Source of the DNA: Planctomycetota bacterium
Lineage (GTDB): Bacteria; Planctomycetota; UBA1135; GCA-002686595
Direction: 5' to 3'
DNA length: 64,000 nt
Assembly (NCBI GenBank): GCA_020638835.1
Contig: JACKHV010000001.1
Location: forward strand, 1 to 64,000
The translations under genes were made by a program, and so were the position numbers. Position 1 is the first letter of the stretch; every line of letters begins with the position of its first letter. Below the pieces are notes generated by a model. The model was given only the letters and a program-made list of their open reading frames with translations, had not been told where the DNA came from and did not search any database. Below are positions 27,473 to 35,857 of the stretch, piece by piece.

Positions 27473-28792
27473 ATGCGCAACCAACTCACTCGCTTCACCG
27501 GATCGTTCGCGCTCGGCGCGGCCGCCCTCCTCCTCGGAGCGCAGACCGTGCTCGCGAACGAGAACAAGGCACCCGAACCGCCGGCGCCTACGGCCGATCG
27601 CGGTCTCGCGATCAAGGCGCGCAAGGCGTTGACCGTGCCGCTGGAAGGCCAGCAGTTCATCGACAACGCCGTGCTGCTCGTGAAGGACGGCAAGATCGAA
27701 GCGATCGGTCCCGCCGCCACGACGCCGATCCCGCTCGGCTACGAGGTGATGGACGTCGGCGACCAGTGGCTGATGCCGGGCATGATCGACCTGCACAGCC
27801 ACATCGCCGGCACCTTCGACATCAACGATACGGTCTACCTGACCAACCCGGGACTTCGGGCTCACGCCTCGGTCATCCCGGAGAACCCTTCGCTGCAGCG
27901 CGCCGTCGCCGGCGGCGTCACCACGATCCTCTTCATCCCCGGCTCCGGCTCCAACATGGGCGGCTGGGGCGTGCTCTTGAAGACGGGGCACGACAAGTAC
28001 GAGGAGATGCAGATTCGCAACCCCGGCTCGTTGAAGCTCGCGCAGGCCGGCAACCCGGAGAGCTTCCTGTTCGGGGTCGGACGTTCGTTCATGAACTGGA
28101 ACACGCGCAACACTTTCGAGCGTGGAGTCGCCTACGCGAAGCGCTGGGAAGCCTTCGATCAGGGCCAGGGCCCCAAGCCGGACCGCGACCTGCAGTTCGA
28201 CATCATGAACTCGCTCTACAAGCACGAGACGCAGGTCTCGACGCACACGCAGATCTACCAAGTCGTCAACGCGACCCTGACGACGGTTGCGGAAGAACTG
28301 AAGCTCCCTGTCTACATCGACCACGGCACCTTCGACGGGCACCGCGCCGCGCCGCGTGCCATGGAACTTGGAGTCTCCGCGATCCTGGGTCCGCGCTCCG
28401 TAGACATCCCGACCGCGGGTTTCGTGCGCTGGTCCGGCTCCAACCCCGAGAAGATCGGCGGCGTCGCCGCGGGGTACCAGGAACATGGCATGGAGATGAT
28501 CGGCTTCAACACGGACGCGCCCGTCATTCCGGAGGAAGAACTGTCGCTGCAAGCAGCGATGGGCGTGCGCTACGGCTTCAAGTACGACCAACTGCAGACC
28601 GTTCGCGGCCTGACGATCATTCCGGCGGTGACGGCCGGTATCGACGGCCGCGTAGGCAGCCTCGAGGTCGGCAAGGACGCGGACGTGCTGATCGTCACCG
28701 GGGATCCTGCTGACCCGCGCACTTCGATCGAAGGCGTACTGATCGACGGCGAGAAGGTCTACGACCCGCACGAGAACAGGCGCCGCTGGTAA
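27473..28792 (+). CDS. Exported amidohydrolase F (complete metal-ligand set)
   Basis: The product has 439 aa. The ATG at 27473 has AGGAAG seven bases upstream and opens a signal peptide (MRNQLTRFTGSFALGAAALL); the ATG at 27446 is less likely. The full amidohydrolase site is visible: PGMIDLHSHIAG (HxH near residue 108), a His in VSTHTQIYQVV, a His in VYIDHGTFDGH and the late Asp in IGFNTDAPVIP. VGSLEVGKDADVLIVTGDP closes the composite domain. It resembles imidazolonepropionase- or prolidase-like exported hydrolases; the substrate is unknown, perhaps a cyclic amide or dipeptide. It is closely similar to gene G, with shared blocks such as FDINDTV and ETQ.STHTQ.YQVV. Its stop overlaps the next ATG (TAATG). 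Confidence 0.88.
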   Translation: MRNQLTRFTGSFALGAAALLLGAQTVLANENKAPEPPAPTADRGLAIKARKALTVPLEGQQFIDNAVLLVKDGKIEAIGPAATTPIPLGYEVMDVGDQWLMPGMIDLHSHIAGTFDINDTVYLTNPGLRAHASVIPENPSLQRAVAGGVTTILFIPGSGSNMGGWGVLLKTGHDKYEEMQIRNPGSLKLAQAGNPESFLFGVGRSFMNWNTRNTFERGVAYAKRWEAFDQGQGPKPDRDLQFDIMNSLYKHETQVSTHTQIYQVVNATLTTVAEELKLPVYIDHGTFDGHRAAPRAMELGVSAILGPRSVDIPTAGFVRWSGSNPEKIGGVAAGYQEHGMEMIGFNTDAPVIPEEELSLQAAMGVRYGFKYDQLQTVRGLTIIPAVTAGIDGRVGSLEVGKDADVLIVTGDPADPRTSIEGVLIDGEKVYDPHENRRRW

Positions 28793-30093
28793 TGCTCGAG
28801 CGTCCCGCCACCCCCGCGCTCCGCGCCGCCCGCACCGGGCTTTGCGCGGTGACACGCCTCGCCTTCGGCTGCGCAGTGACCTGCGTCGTCGCCGGAGCGG
28901 CGTGGGCGGGCAGCGGCGTGGCGCTCGACGCGGCGAAGGCGCTCGTCTGCTCCGCGGAAGGACCGCAGTCGATCGACGGCGCGCGGCTGCTGCTCGAGGA
29001 CGGCGAGATCATCGCGATCGGCTCCGCCTCGGAAGTCGAGATCCCCGCAGGCTTCGAACACGTCGACCTCGGCAAGCGCTGGATCATGCCCGGCATGATC
29101 GACCTGCACAGCCACATCAGCGGTGCGTTCGACATCAACGACACCGTCTTCCAGGTCAACCCGGGCCTGCGCGTCTCCGCGACGCTGCGACCGGGGAACC
29201 GCGACCACGAAGTCGCGCTCGCGTCGGGCGTCACGACCGTGCTGTACATCCCCGGCTCCGGCTCGAACGTCGGCGGCGTCGGCGTGCTGCACCAGACCAC
29301 CTCGGGGACCTACGAAGAGGTCCTCGTTCGCGACCCCGGATCGCTGAAGGTCGCGCAGGGCGACAACCCGGCGCGCTGGGGCTACGGCATGGGGCGGTTG
29401 ATGATGAACCATCACATCCGCTCGAGCATGAGACAGGGCAAGGCCTACGCGCAGCGCTGGGCGGCCTTCGAGTCGGGCGCGGGTGAAGCGCCGGACCGCA
29501 ACCTCAGCCTCGACATCTACCGACAGCTCGAGAGCGGCGAGACGCAGATCTCGACGCACACGCAGTACTACCAGGTCGTGCTGGCCAGCCTGCGCCTGCT
29601 GCGCGCGGAGACCGGCTTTGACATGTACATCGACCACGGGACCTTCGACTCGTGGAAGCTGGGTCCGCTCGCTAAGGAGCTCGGCGTCGCCGCGGTGCTC
29701 GGACCGCGTTCGGTGCTCTGGCCGCGTCCGCCACGCTTCGACAGCGATGGTCGCGCGGAAGGCGCCGCTTGGGGCTTCCAGCAGACCGGAGTCGACCGCA
29801 TCGGCTTCAACACCGACGCGCCCGTCGTGCCGCAGCACGAACTGACCGTGCAAGCCGCGATGGGCGTCCGCTACGGCCTCGACGACGCCGAAATGGCGGC
29901 CGTTCGCGGCCTCACGATCGTGCCCGCGATGGTCGCCGGCATCGACGACCGCCTCGGAAGCCTCGAGGTCGGCAAGCAGGCCGACGTGCTGGTCGTGACC
30001 GGTCACCCCGCCGACCCGCGTACTTCCGTCGAGCGCGTGTACGTCCGCGGCGAGCTGGTCTACGACGCGGAGCAGGAGGTGCGCCGGTGGTAG
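28792..30093 (+). CDS. Exported amidohydrolase G (complete metal-ligand set)
   Basis: The product has 433 aa. A longer basic N-region precedes the hydrophobic stretch (LAFGCAVTCVVAGAAWAG). The metal site is intact: PGMIDLHSHISG (HxH near residue 105), ISTHTQYYQVV, MYIDHGTFDSW and GFNTDAPVVP. The end of the composite domain is LGSLEVGKQADVLVVTGHP. It is the closest paralogue of gene F (shared FDINDTV.., IPGSGSN.GG.GVL, DPADPRTS.E-type blocks) and probably arose by tandem duplication. It starts on the stop of F and overlaps gene H by 7 bases, so all three catalytic-looking members are translationally coupled. Confidence 0.88.
   Translation: MLERPATPALRAARTGLCAVTRLAFGCAVTCVVAGAAWAGSGVALDAAKALVCSAEGPQSIDGARLLLEDGEIIAIGSASEVEIPAGFEHVDLGKRWIMPGMIDLHSHISGAFDINDTVFQVNPGLRVSATLRPGNRDHEVALASGVTTVLYIPGSGSNVGGVGVLHQTTSGTYEEVLVRDPGSLKVAQGDNPARWGYGMGRLMMNHHIRSSMRQGKAYAQRWAAFESGAGEAPDRNLSLDIYRQLESGETQISTHTQYYQVVLASLRLLRAETGFDMYIDHGTFDSWKLGPLAKELGVAAVLGPRSVLWPRPPRFDSDGRAEGAAWGFQQTGVDRIGFNTDAPVVPQHELTVQAAMGVRYGLDDAEMAAVRGLTIVPAMVAGIDDRLGSLEVGKQADVLVVTGHPADPRTSVERVYVRGELVYDAEQEVRRW
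30074..30080 (+). promoter_or_regulatory. Shine-Dalgarno that fixes the GTG start of gene H
   Basis: A perfect AGGAGGT lies 6 bases before the GTG at 30087, inside the end of gene G. It is the best ribosome-binding site in the operon. It decides in favour of the GTG start, because the frame is also open upstream to 29769 only as a shadow of gene G. Confidence 0.8.
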
Positions 30094-31289
30094 TCGCCGC
30101 GCTCTGCCTCGCGCTCGGCGCACAAGCCGCGCTCGACACCGCCGCGCCCCGCGCGACGGCGATCGTCGTCGACAAGTTGCTCACCGCGAACGCGCAGGAC
30201 GAGGTGCACGCCCCCGGCATGATCGTGCTGCAAGACGGCAAGATCAGCTACGTCGGTGCGCCGCGAGAACTCGCGGACGACGTCGAGGTCGTGCGCCTGG
30301 AAGGCTGGGCCGCGCCCGGCTTCGTCGACCTGCACACGCACATCCACTCCGGCGGCTTCGGCGACGTGAACGACATGGTCCACTCGCTGAACCCCGAGCT
30401 GCGCGCCGGATCGGCGCTGCGCCCGGGCAACCGCCTGATCGAGATAGCGGTCGCGGGCGGCGTCACGACGCTCTTCGGCATCCCGGGCAGCGGAACGAAC
30501 ATCAGCGGCTTCGGTGTGCTCTACAAGGCCAAGCCGCAGGACGGCTACGTGGGCAGCGTGGTGGCCGACCCGGGCGGCATGAAGGTCGCGCAGGACTCGA
30601 ACCCGCAAGGCCGCGCCGGCGACTTCGCCTTCGGCAACAACCGAGCGTCGATGGGCTGGCAGATCGAGGACGTCTGCGACCGAGCGCTCGGCGCGACGCG
30701 GGAGGGCCGGCTCGACCCCGCGCTGCAGAACCTGCAGCGCGTGATGTCGGGCGAGCTCCCGGTGATCATCCACACCGCGGGCAGCGAAGGCGTGATCAAC
30801 ACGGCGCGCATGTGGAAGACGAAGTACGACACGCGCTGCTGCATCAGCCACGGCAGCTTCGACGGCTGGAAGGTCGCCCCGGCGATCGCCGCGCTCGACG
30901 TGCCCGTGAACCACGGCCCGCGCACGATGGACTTCTACTCGAGCCGCAACGGGCGCATCAACGGCTCCGCGGCCGAGTTCGTCGCCGCGGGCGTGCCGAC
31001 CTTCTCCCTCAACACCGACTCGAGCGTGATGCCGGAGGAAGAGTTCTTCCTGCAGGCGTCGATGAGCGCGCGGCTCGGTGCCGACCCCTACCAGATGCTG
31101 CGGGCGCTGACGATCCACCCCGCGCAGACCTTTGGAATCGACGACCGCGTCGGAAGCCTCGAAGTGGGCAAGGACGCGGACGTCGTCGTGTTCAGCGGCG
31201 ACCCGATCGACCCGCGCACGCGCGTGCTGCGCGTGTGGGTGGACGGGGACGTCCAATACGAGTTCGAGCGCGGAAGGCAGCGGTTCTAA
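30087..31289 (+). CDS. Exported amidohydrolase H (complete metal-ligand set)
   Basis: The product has 400 aa from a GTG start with an ideal SD, overlapping the end of gene G. The short signal peptide is MVVAALCLALGAQAALD. Metal ligands are all present: PGFVDLHTHIHSGG (HxH near residue 83), VIIHTAGSEG, CCISHGSFDGW and SLNTDSSVMP. VGSLEVGKDADVVVFSGDP follows. Shared features with F and G (FGDVNDMVHSLNPELRAG, IPGSGTN.SGFGVL, DPGGMKVAQ) place the three in one subgroup. It is predicted to be an active metal-dependent hydrolase in the periplasm. Gene I starts 21 bases downstream. Confidence 0.87.
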   Translation: MVVAALCLALGAQAALDTAAPRATAIVVDKLLTANAQDEVHAPGMIVLQDGKISYVGAPRELADDVEVVRLEGWAAPGFVDLHTHIHSGGFGDVNDMVHSLNPELRAGSALRPGNRLIEIAVAGGVTTLFGIPGSGTNISGFGVLYKAKPQDGYVGSVVADPGGMKVAQDSNPQGRAGDFAFGNNRASMGWQIEDVCDRALGATREGRLDPALQNLQRVMSGELPVIIHTAGSEGVINTARMWKTKYDTRCCISHGSFDGWKVAPAIAALDVPVNHGPRTMDFYSSRNGRINGSAAEFVAAGVPTFSLNTDSSVMPEEEFFLQASMSARLGADPYQMLRALTIHPAQTFGIDDRVGSLEVGKDADVVVFSGDPIDPRTRVLRVWVDGDVQYEFERGRQRF

Positions 31290-31310
31290 CGCGCAACAAG
31301 GAATCCGGAC

Positions 31311-32591
31311 ATGACTCTCACGACCCTACTGCTGGCGGCACTGCCCCTCACGGCGGCTCAGCCCACGACACCCGACCTCCTCGCGATCAAGGTCGGCAAG
31401 GCCGAGACCATCGATCAAGGCACGCTCGAACACGCCGTCATCCTGATCGAGGACGGCAAGATCGTCATGATCGGTGAAGACCTGCCCATCGAACGCGGCA
31501 TCCCGGTCCTCGATCGCGATCCCGAGTGGACGGTGATGCCTGGCCTCGTCAACGCCTACTCGCGCGGTCCGCTCGACAGCCGCGGCGGCAACGACTCGAC
31601 GCCGGGTCTGCGCGCGTCCGGCGAGCTGTACATCGGCGAGGACTTCTACGGCGACGTGCTCGAACTCGGCGTGACCACGCTTGGTCTCTATCCCGCCGGC
31701 AACGGCATCCCGGGGCGCGCCGTCGCGATCCGCACGAAGGCGGACACGGCCGAGGGCCTCATCCTGCGCGACGACGCCTACCTGAAGATCCGCATGCGCT
31801 CCTCCGGCAGCGACAAGAAGATGCTGAAGAAGGGCTTCGAGGACGCCGACGGCTGGATCGAGAAGGAAGCCAAGGCGCGCGAGAAGTGGGAGAAGGAGCA
31901 GGAGAAGGCCAAGAAGTCGAAGAAGGGCAAGAAGGACGACGAGAAGGAAGAGGACAAGAGCGTCGCCGTCCCCGTCGAACCCTCGCTCGACGACGAAGAG
32001 TCGGGTGACTACGTCGCGCCCGAGAAGGATCCAGCCGCCGAGGCCTTCCTGCAGCTTCGCGCGCACGAACTCTCCGCCTTGGTCGCGATCGGCCAGTCCT
32101 CCGACTACCTGCACTTGATCGACGCGATCGGTGCAGAAGAGTTCGACTGGGACCTCCGCATTCCGATCACGACCGAGCTCGACATCTTCAACGTGAAGCG
32201 CGAGATCGGCCTGCGCGCCTGCCGCGTGGTGATGGAACCGCAGCTCAGCCAGCACCCGAACACGCTGCGCCTCCGCAACCTCCCGATGGAGTTGGCCGAG
32301 TCGGGCGCGAAGCTCGTACTGATCCCGCGCGACGACTCGGTCGTCGGACACGAAGCTTGGCTGCGCAACACGGGCGAGATGGTCGGCTACGGCCTCGACC
32401 GCGACGCCGCGCTGCGCGCGCTGACGCTCGAACCCGCCGAGCTGCTCAAGGTCGCCGACCGACTCGGCAGCCTGACGGTCGGCAAGGACGCGAACATGAT
32501 CTTCTTCGAAGGCGATCCGCTCGAGCCCGGCACGCGGGTCGAAGCCGTGATGCTCGAAGGCGAATTCGTCACCGGTGAGGTGAAGCTGTGA
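31311..32591 (+). CDS. Exported amidohydrolase-like protein I (HxH lost, Lys/Glu insert)
   Basis: The product has 426 aa. The signal peptide is MTLTTLLLAALPLTAAQPT. The composite domain (VGKAETIDQGTLEHAVILIE) and the closing LGSLTVGKDANMIFFEGDP are canonical. At the metal site it reads VMPGLVNAYSRGPLDSRGG, with no histidine, although an Asp remains in LVLIPRDDSVVGHE. Residues about 177-227 are a Lys/Glu-rich charged insert at an equivalent place to those in A and E. Its stop overlaps the GTG start of gene J by 4 bases. Probably non-catalytic. Confidence 0.82.
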   Translation: MTLTTLLLAALPLTAAQPTTPDLLAIKVGKAETIDQGTLEHAVILIEDGKIVMIGEDLPIERGIPVLDRDPEWTVMPGLVNAYSRGPLDSRGGNDSTPGLRASGELYIGEDFYGDVLELGVTTLGLYPAGNGIPGRAVAIRTKADTAEGLILRDDAYLKIRMRSSGSDKKMLKKGFEDADGWIEKEAKAREKWEKEQEKAKKSKKGKKDDEKEEDKSVAVPVEPSLDDEESGDYVAPEKDPAAEAFLQLRAHELSALVAIGQSSDYLHLIDAIGAEEFDWDLRIPITTELDIFNVKREIGLRACRVVMEPQLSQHPNTLRLRNLPMELAESGAKLVLIPRDDSVVGHEAWLRNTGEMVGYGLDRDAALRALTLEPAELLKVADRLGSLTVGKDANMIFFEGDPLEPGTRVEAVMLEGEFVTGEVKL

Positions 32592-34051
32592 GATTCTCGA
32601 ACACCATCGGGGCCGCCTTCGCGGCCGTCGCCCTCTTCGCCGCCACGCCGGCCGCCAAGGCCGCGCTGCTCTCGCCTCAGGACGAGGAGTCCTCGGACGA
32701 GTCGGGTGAAGAAGGTTTCGGCGAGGACGACGGTCCGGAAACGCACTACTTCGCCGTGCGCGGCGCGGATGTCTACACCGGCACCGGCGAGGTGCTGCGC
32801 GGTGCGACCGTGCTCGCCAAGAACGGTCGGATCAAGGCGATCGGCTACGACGTCGAGATCCCCGGCCTGGACTTCCAAGCCGACGTGCCGAGCAAGGAAC
32901 GCGGCTACACGGCGGAAGTGCTCGACGCGGCGGGCTACCGGGTCTACCCCGGCATGGTCGCGATCGAGTCATCGGGGCTGCTCGGCACCGGCGGCGACTA
33001 CCGCGACTCGATCGACCCCTTCGACCAGAACATGATCCTCGGTCTCTCGACCGGCATCACGTCGACGGGTCAGTCGAACGCGGCGTGCAAGCTGAAGCGC
33101 TACATCAGTCAGGATCCGCCGGTCCCGTACGACTTCGACGGCATCGTGCTGCGTGACGACTGCTATGCGAACTTCTCCTGGGGCTCCGGCAGCGCCCGGC
33201 GCAGCGTGCGCGAGAAGCTCGTGCGCGCGTCGGAGTACCTGCGCGAGTACCGGCAGTGGCAGATCGACGTCAAGAACGACAAGGAGCTGAAGGAACCCAG
33301 CAAGAAGGGCGTCGACAACTCGGTGCTCGACGTGCTGCAGGGCAACGTGCTCGCCAAGTTCCGCGCCGACAGCCGCGAAGACCTGCTCGGCATCGCGCGC
33401 ATCGCCCAGGAGTTCGGCTTCCGCCCCGCGATCGACGGCTGCCGTGAAGGCTGGACCGTCGCCGCCGAGCTCGGACGCGCCGGAGCCTTCGCGATCGTCA
33501 CGCCGCGCGAGCGCCGCGACAAGTCCGAGATGCTGGTGCGCGAGGGCGGCTCCTCGATCGAGAACGCCGCCATCCTCTACGCAGCCGGCGTGCAGGTCGC
33601 GATCAAGCCCGCCAGTCGCGGCATCAGCCTCGGCGGCATCACCGGCCGCGACATCATGCACCTGCCCGTCGAGGTCGGCTTCGCGATCCGCGGCGGTCTT
33701 CCGGAGGACGCGGCGATCGCCGCCGTCACGACGGTGCCCGCGCGCATGATGGGCGTCTCGCACCGCGTCGGCACCTTGGAGGTCGGCAAGGACTGCGACC
33801 TGATCGTCACCGACGGCGACCTGCTCCACTACCAGACCTTCGTCCAGTGGACCGTCATCGACGGCCAGGTCGTCTACGACAAGCAGGACGAGCTGTACTT
33901 CGCGCACATCCGCCCCCGCGCCGAGACCGAGGTCGCGCCGCTGCGCCGCCTCGACGCCGGCGAGAACGAGGAGGCCGCCGAGGAAGGCGACTCCGAAGCG
34001 GACGGCGACGACGACAAGGACAAGCAGAACGGCAAGGACGAGGAGGAGTAG
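32588..34051 (+). CDS. Exported amidohydrolase-like protein J (HxH lost, acidic C-terminal tail)
   Basis: The product has 487 aa from a GTG overlapping the stop of gene I. The signal peptide is MRFSNTIGAAFAAVALFAA, followed by an acidic stretch (QDEESSDESGEEGFGEDDG). The composite domain (GADVYTGTGEVLRGATVLA) and VGTLEVGKDCDLIVTDGD are recognisable. The metal site reads YPGMVAIESSGLLGTGG without ligands. The C-terminal about 37 residues are Asp/Glu/Lys-rich, like gene D. It is the last gene of the operon, with a strong hairpin 30 bases downstream. Confidence 0.82.
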   Translation: MRFSNTIGAAFAAVALFAATPAAKAALLSPQDEESSDESGEEGFGEDDGPETHYFAVRGADVYTGTGEVLRGATVLAKNGRIKAIGYDVEIPGLDFQADVPSKERGYTAEVLDAAGYRVYPGMVAIESSGLLGTGGDYRDSIDPFDQNMILGLSTGITSTGQSNAACKLKRYISQDPPVPYDFDGIVLRDDCYANFSWGSGSARRSVREKLVRASEYLREYRQWQIDVKNDKELKEPSKKGVDNSVLDVLQGNVLAKFRADSREDLLGIARIAQEFGFRPAIDGCREGWTVAAELGRAGAFAIVTPRERRDKSEMLVREGGSSIENAAILYAAGVQVAIKPASRGISLGGITGRDIMHLPVEVGFAIRGGLPEDAAIAAVTTVPARMMGVSHRVGTLEVGKDCDLIVTDGDLLHYQTFVQWTVIDGQVVYDKQDELYFAHIRPRAETEVAPLRRLDAGENEEAAEEGDSEADGDDDKDKQNGKDEEE

Positions 34052-34081
34052 GCCTTCGATCTCGCCCGCACCGACGACCTC

Positions 34082-34113
34082 GCGCGGCCCCGGGACCGAT
34101 TCCGGGGCCGCGC
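34082..34113 (+). terminator. Intrinsic-type terminator of the amidohydrolase operon
   Basis: A perfect 12-bp GC stem (34082-34093 with 34102-34113) with an 8-nt loop is followed by CTCTTTC. It lies 30 bases after the last operon gene and before the TrpD-like gene at 34233, separating the two units. Confidence 0.75.
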
Positions 34114-34232
34114 CTCTTTCCCGCCGATCCCGGAGGCCCTTCTTTCCGCCGCGGGAGCGCTCCCGAGATATGCTAGCGTTCCACCGGGCGGCGTCCGCCC
34201 GCCGACCGGAACACGTCTCCGACCCCTGACCC

Positions 34233-35300
34233 ATGAGCCTGCGCGATCACCTGCGCGCGGTCGATCCCGGCCGCAAGGACACTCGGAACCTCTCCTTCGA
34301 AGAGGCTCGCGACGCCTTCGGAGCCATGCTCTCCGGCAGCGAGTCCGAAGTGACGATCGCGACCTTCCTGGTCTCGTTGCGCTACAAGGGCGTGACGGTC
34401 GAAGAGCTACGCGGCTTCGCCAGCGCGGCCCGCGCGCGCGCGACGATGCCCTGCCAAGGCATGCCCGGCCTCGTCTGCGTCTCGCCTCCGCACGACGGTT
34501 CGAGCACCAAGCCGCCGCTCGACACGGTCGCGTCGTTGATCGCCGCCGCCGCCGGTGCGCGCGTGCTGCTGATCTCCGACCGCTGCGTCCCGCCCAGCCG
34601 CGGCCTGACCGCCGCCAGCGTGCTCGAGCACCTCGGCGCGGGCATGACCTGGGATCCCGCGGAAGCCGAGAGCTGGGTCGCGAAGTGTCGCTTCGCCGCT
34701 TGCTCGGTCACCGGCATGCTCCCGGCGCTGATGGGGCTGCGCAAGATCCGCGAGGAGGTCTACATCCGCACGCCGCTCTCGACGGTCGAGAAGCTGATCG
34801 CGCCCTCCTCCGCCGCCGTCGTGGTCGGCGCGCAGGGCGGTCCCGTGCTCGGCATGGCGGTCGAGGTCATGCAGGGCCTCGGACACCCGCACGCGATCGC
34901 GGTGCAGGGTGTCGAAGGCAGCCCGATCCCGTACGTCTCGAAGCGCACGCGCGGCGTCGAACTCGACAAGTCGCACCTCGTCACGGTGAACGTCGAACCC
35001 GACGACTTCGGGCTCGCGTGCTCGAGCGAGGCCGAGCTCCCACTCTTCAGCCTGCCGCCCGAGGGACAGGGCCCCGGCGACAGTCCGCCGCTCGTCAAGG
35101 CGGCGGGTGACATCTCCGCGCTTGTACTGGCCGGCGAACCGGGCCCGGCGCGCAACGCGGCGCTGCTCGGCGCGGCGCTGATCCTCAAGTCCGCGGGACG
35201 CTGCATGACGCTCGCCGAAGGCGTCGACGCCGCGACGACCGCGCTCGACTCGGGCGAGGCGATGGGCGTGCTCCGCAAGCTGCGCGAGCTCGCGAGCTGA
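34233..35300 (+). CDS. TrpD/nucleoside-phosphorylase-superfamily protein (TrpD2/YbiB-like)
   Basis: The product has 355 aa. The helical N-terminal domain (LSFEEARDAFGAMLSGSESEVTI, then ATFLVSLRYKGVTVEELRGF) and the core (AAAGARVLLISDRCVPPSRGLTAASVLEHLG) match the anthranilate phosphoribosyltransferase/thymidine phosphorylase fold. The Gly-rich phosphate motif (GTGGD) is replaced by VSPPHDGSSTKPP, so PRPP binding and TrpD catalysis are doubtful; this resembles the TrpD2/YbiB group, whose E. coli member binds nucleic acid. It is probably cytosolic. It lies two bases before a MOSC gene and is therefore likely co-transcribed with it. No other trp genes are near. Confidence 0.75.
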   Translation: MSLRDHLRAVDPGRKDTRNLSFEEARDAFGAMLSGSESEVTIATFLVSLRYKGVTVEELRGFASAARARATMPCQGMPGLVCVSPPHDGSSTKPPLDTVASLIAAAAGARVLLISDRCVPPSRGLTAASVLEHLGAGMTWDPAEAESWVAKCRFAACSVTGMLPALMGLRKIREEVYIRTPLSTVEKLIAPSSAAVVVGAQGGPVLGMAVEVMQGLGHPHAIAVQGVEGSPIPYVSKRTRGVELDKSHLVTVNVEPDDFGLACSSEAELPLFSLPPEGQGPGDSPPLVKAAGDISALVLAGEPGPARNAALLGAALILKSAGRCMTLAEGVDAATTALDSGEAMGVLRKLRELAS

Positions 35301-35302
35301 CC

Positions 35303-35851
35303 GTGGTCGACCTCTCCTTCCGATTCGACCTGTGGTGGAAGCGCCTGCCGGCGTCTCCGAAGGACGCGGGGAAGATCAGCTTGCTGATCGTGCGGCCGGG
35401 TGAGCCCGGCGAGGGTCGTCGTGAGACGCCTGATGCGATCGAAGCCGACCCGGAGCGCGGCGTGATCGGAGACCGCTGGGTCACGGACCCCGACCGGCGC
35501 CTCACGAACCAGGTCAGCTTGATGAACTCGAACGTGTTGCGCTCGCTCGCCGGCGACGACCGCGCGAAGCAGGCGCTCGCGGGCGACAACATCATCGCGG
35601 ACCTCGACCTGTCGGAAGCGAACCTGCCCGTCGGTTCGCGCCTCGCCGTCGGCGACGTCGTCTTCGAGATCACGCCCGACCCGCACCGTCCGTGCAGCAG
35701 CTTCGTCGAACGCTTCGGCGCGTCTGCGGCGAAGAAGGTCGCCCGCGCCGGCCGCAAGGGACGTCGCGGGCGAGGTGTGTTGATGCAGATCGTCGCGGGC
35801 GGACGCGTGCGCGTCGGCGACACGCTGCGCGTGGTGTCGCGTCCGAGCTGA
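35303..35851 (+). CDS. MOSC-domain protein
   Basis: The product has 182 aa from a GTG two bases after the TrpD-like stop. It contains GVIGDRWVTD, QVSLMNSNVLRSL, LAGDNIIADLDLSEANLPVGSRLAVGD and the conserved Cys region PHRPCSSFVERFG, all characteristic of MOSC sulfur-carrier domains related to the molybdenum-cofactor sulfurase C-terminus. The terminal VLMQIVAGGRVRVGDTL also fits. Its role is probably transfer of sulfur or metal-sulfur groups; the acceptor is unknown. It has no molybdopterin neighbours. Confidence 0.82.
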   Translation: MVDLSFRFDLWWKRLPASPKDAGKISLLIVRPGEPGEGRRETPDAIEADPERGVIGDRWVTDPDRRLTNQVSLMNSNVLRSLAGDDRAKQALAGDNIIADLDLSEANLPVGSRLAVGDVVFEITPDPHRPCSSFVERFGASAAKKVARAGRKGRRGRGVLMQIVAGGRVRVGDTLRVVSRPS

Positions 35852-35857
35852 ACGCGG

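Noticed and set aside
29769..30086. Upstream extension of amidohydrolase H to an ATG at 29769
   Set aside because: This region codes for the end of gene G in another frame; the extension is Arg-rich, and the ideal ribosome-binding site fixes the start at 30087.
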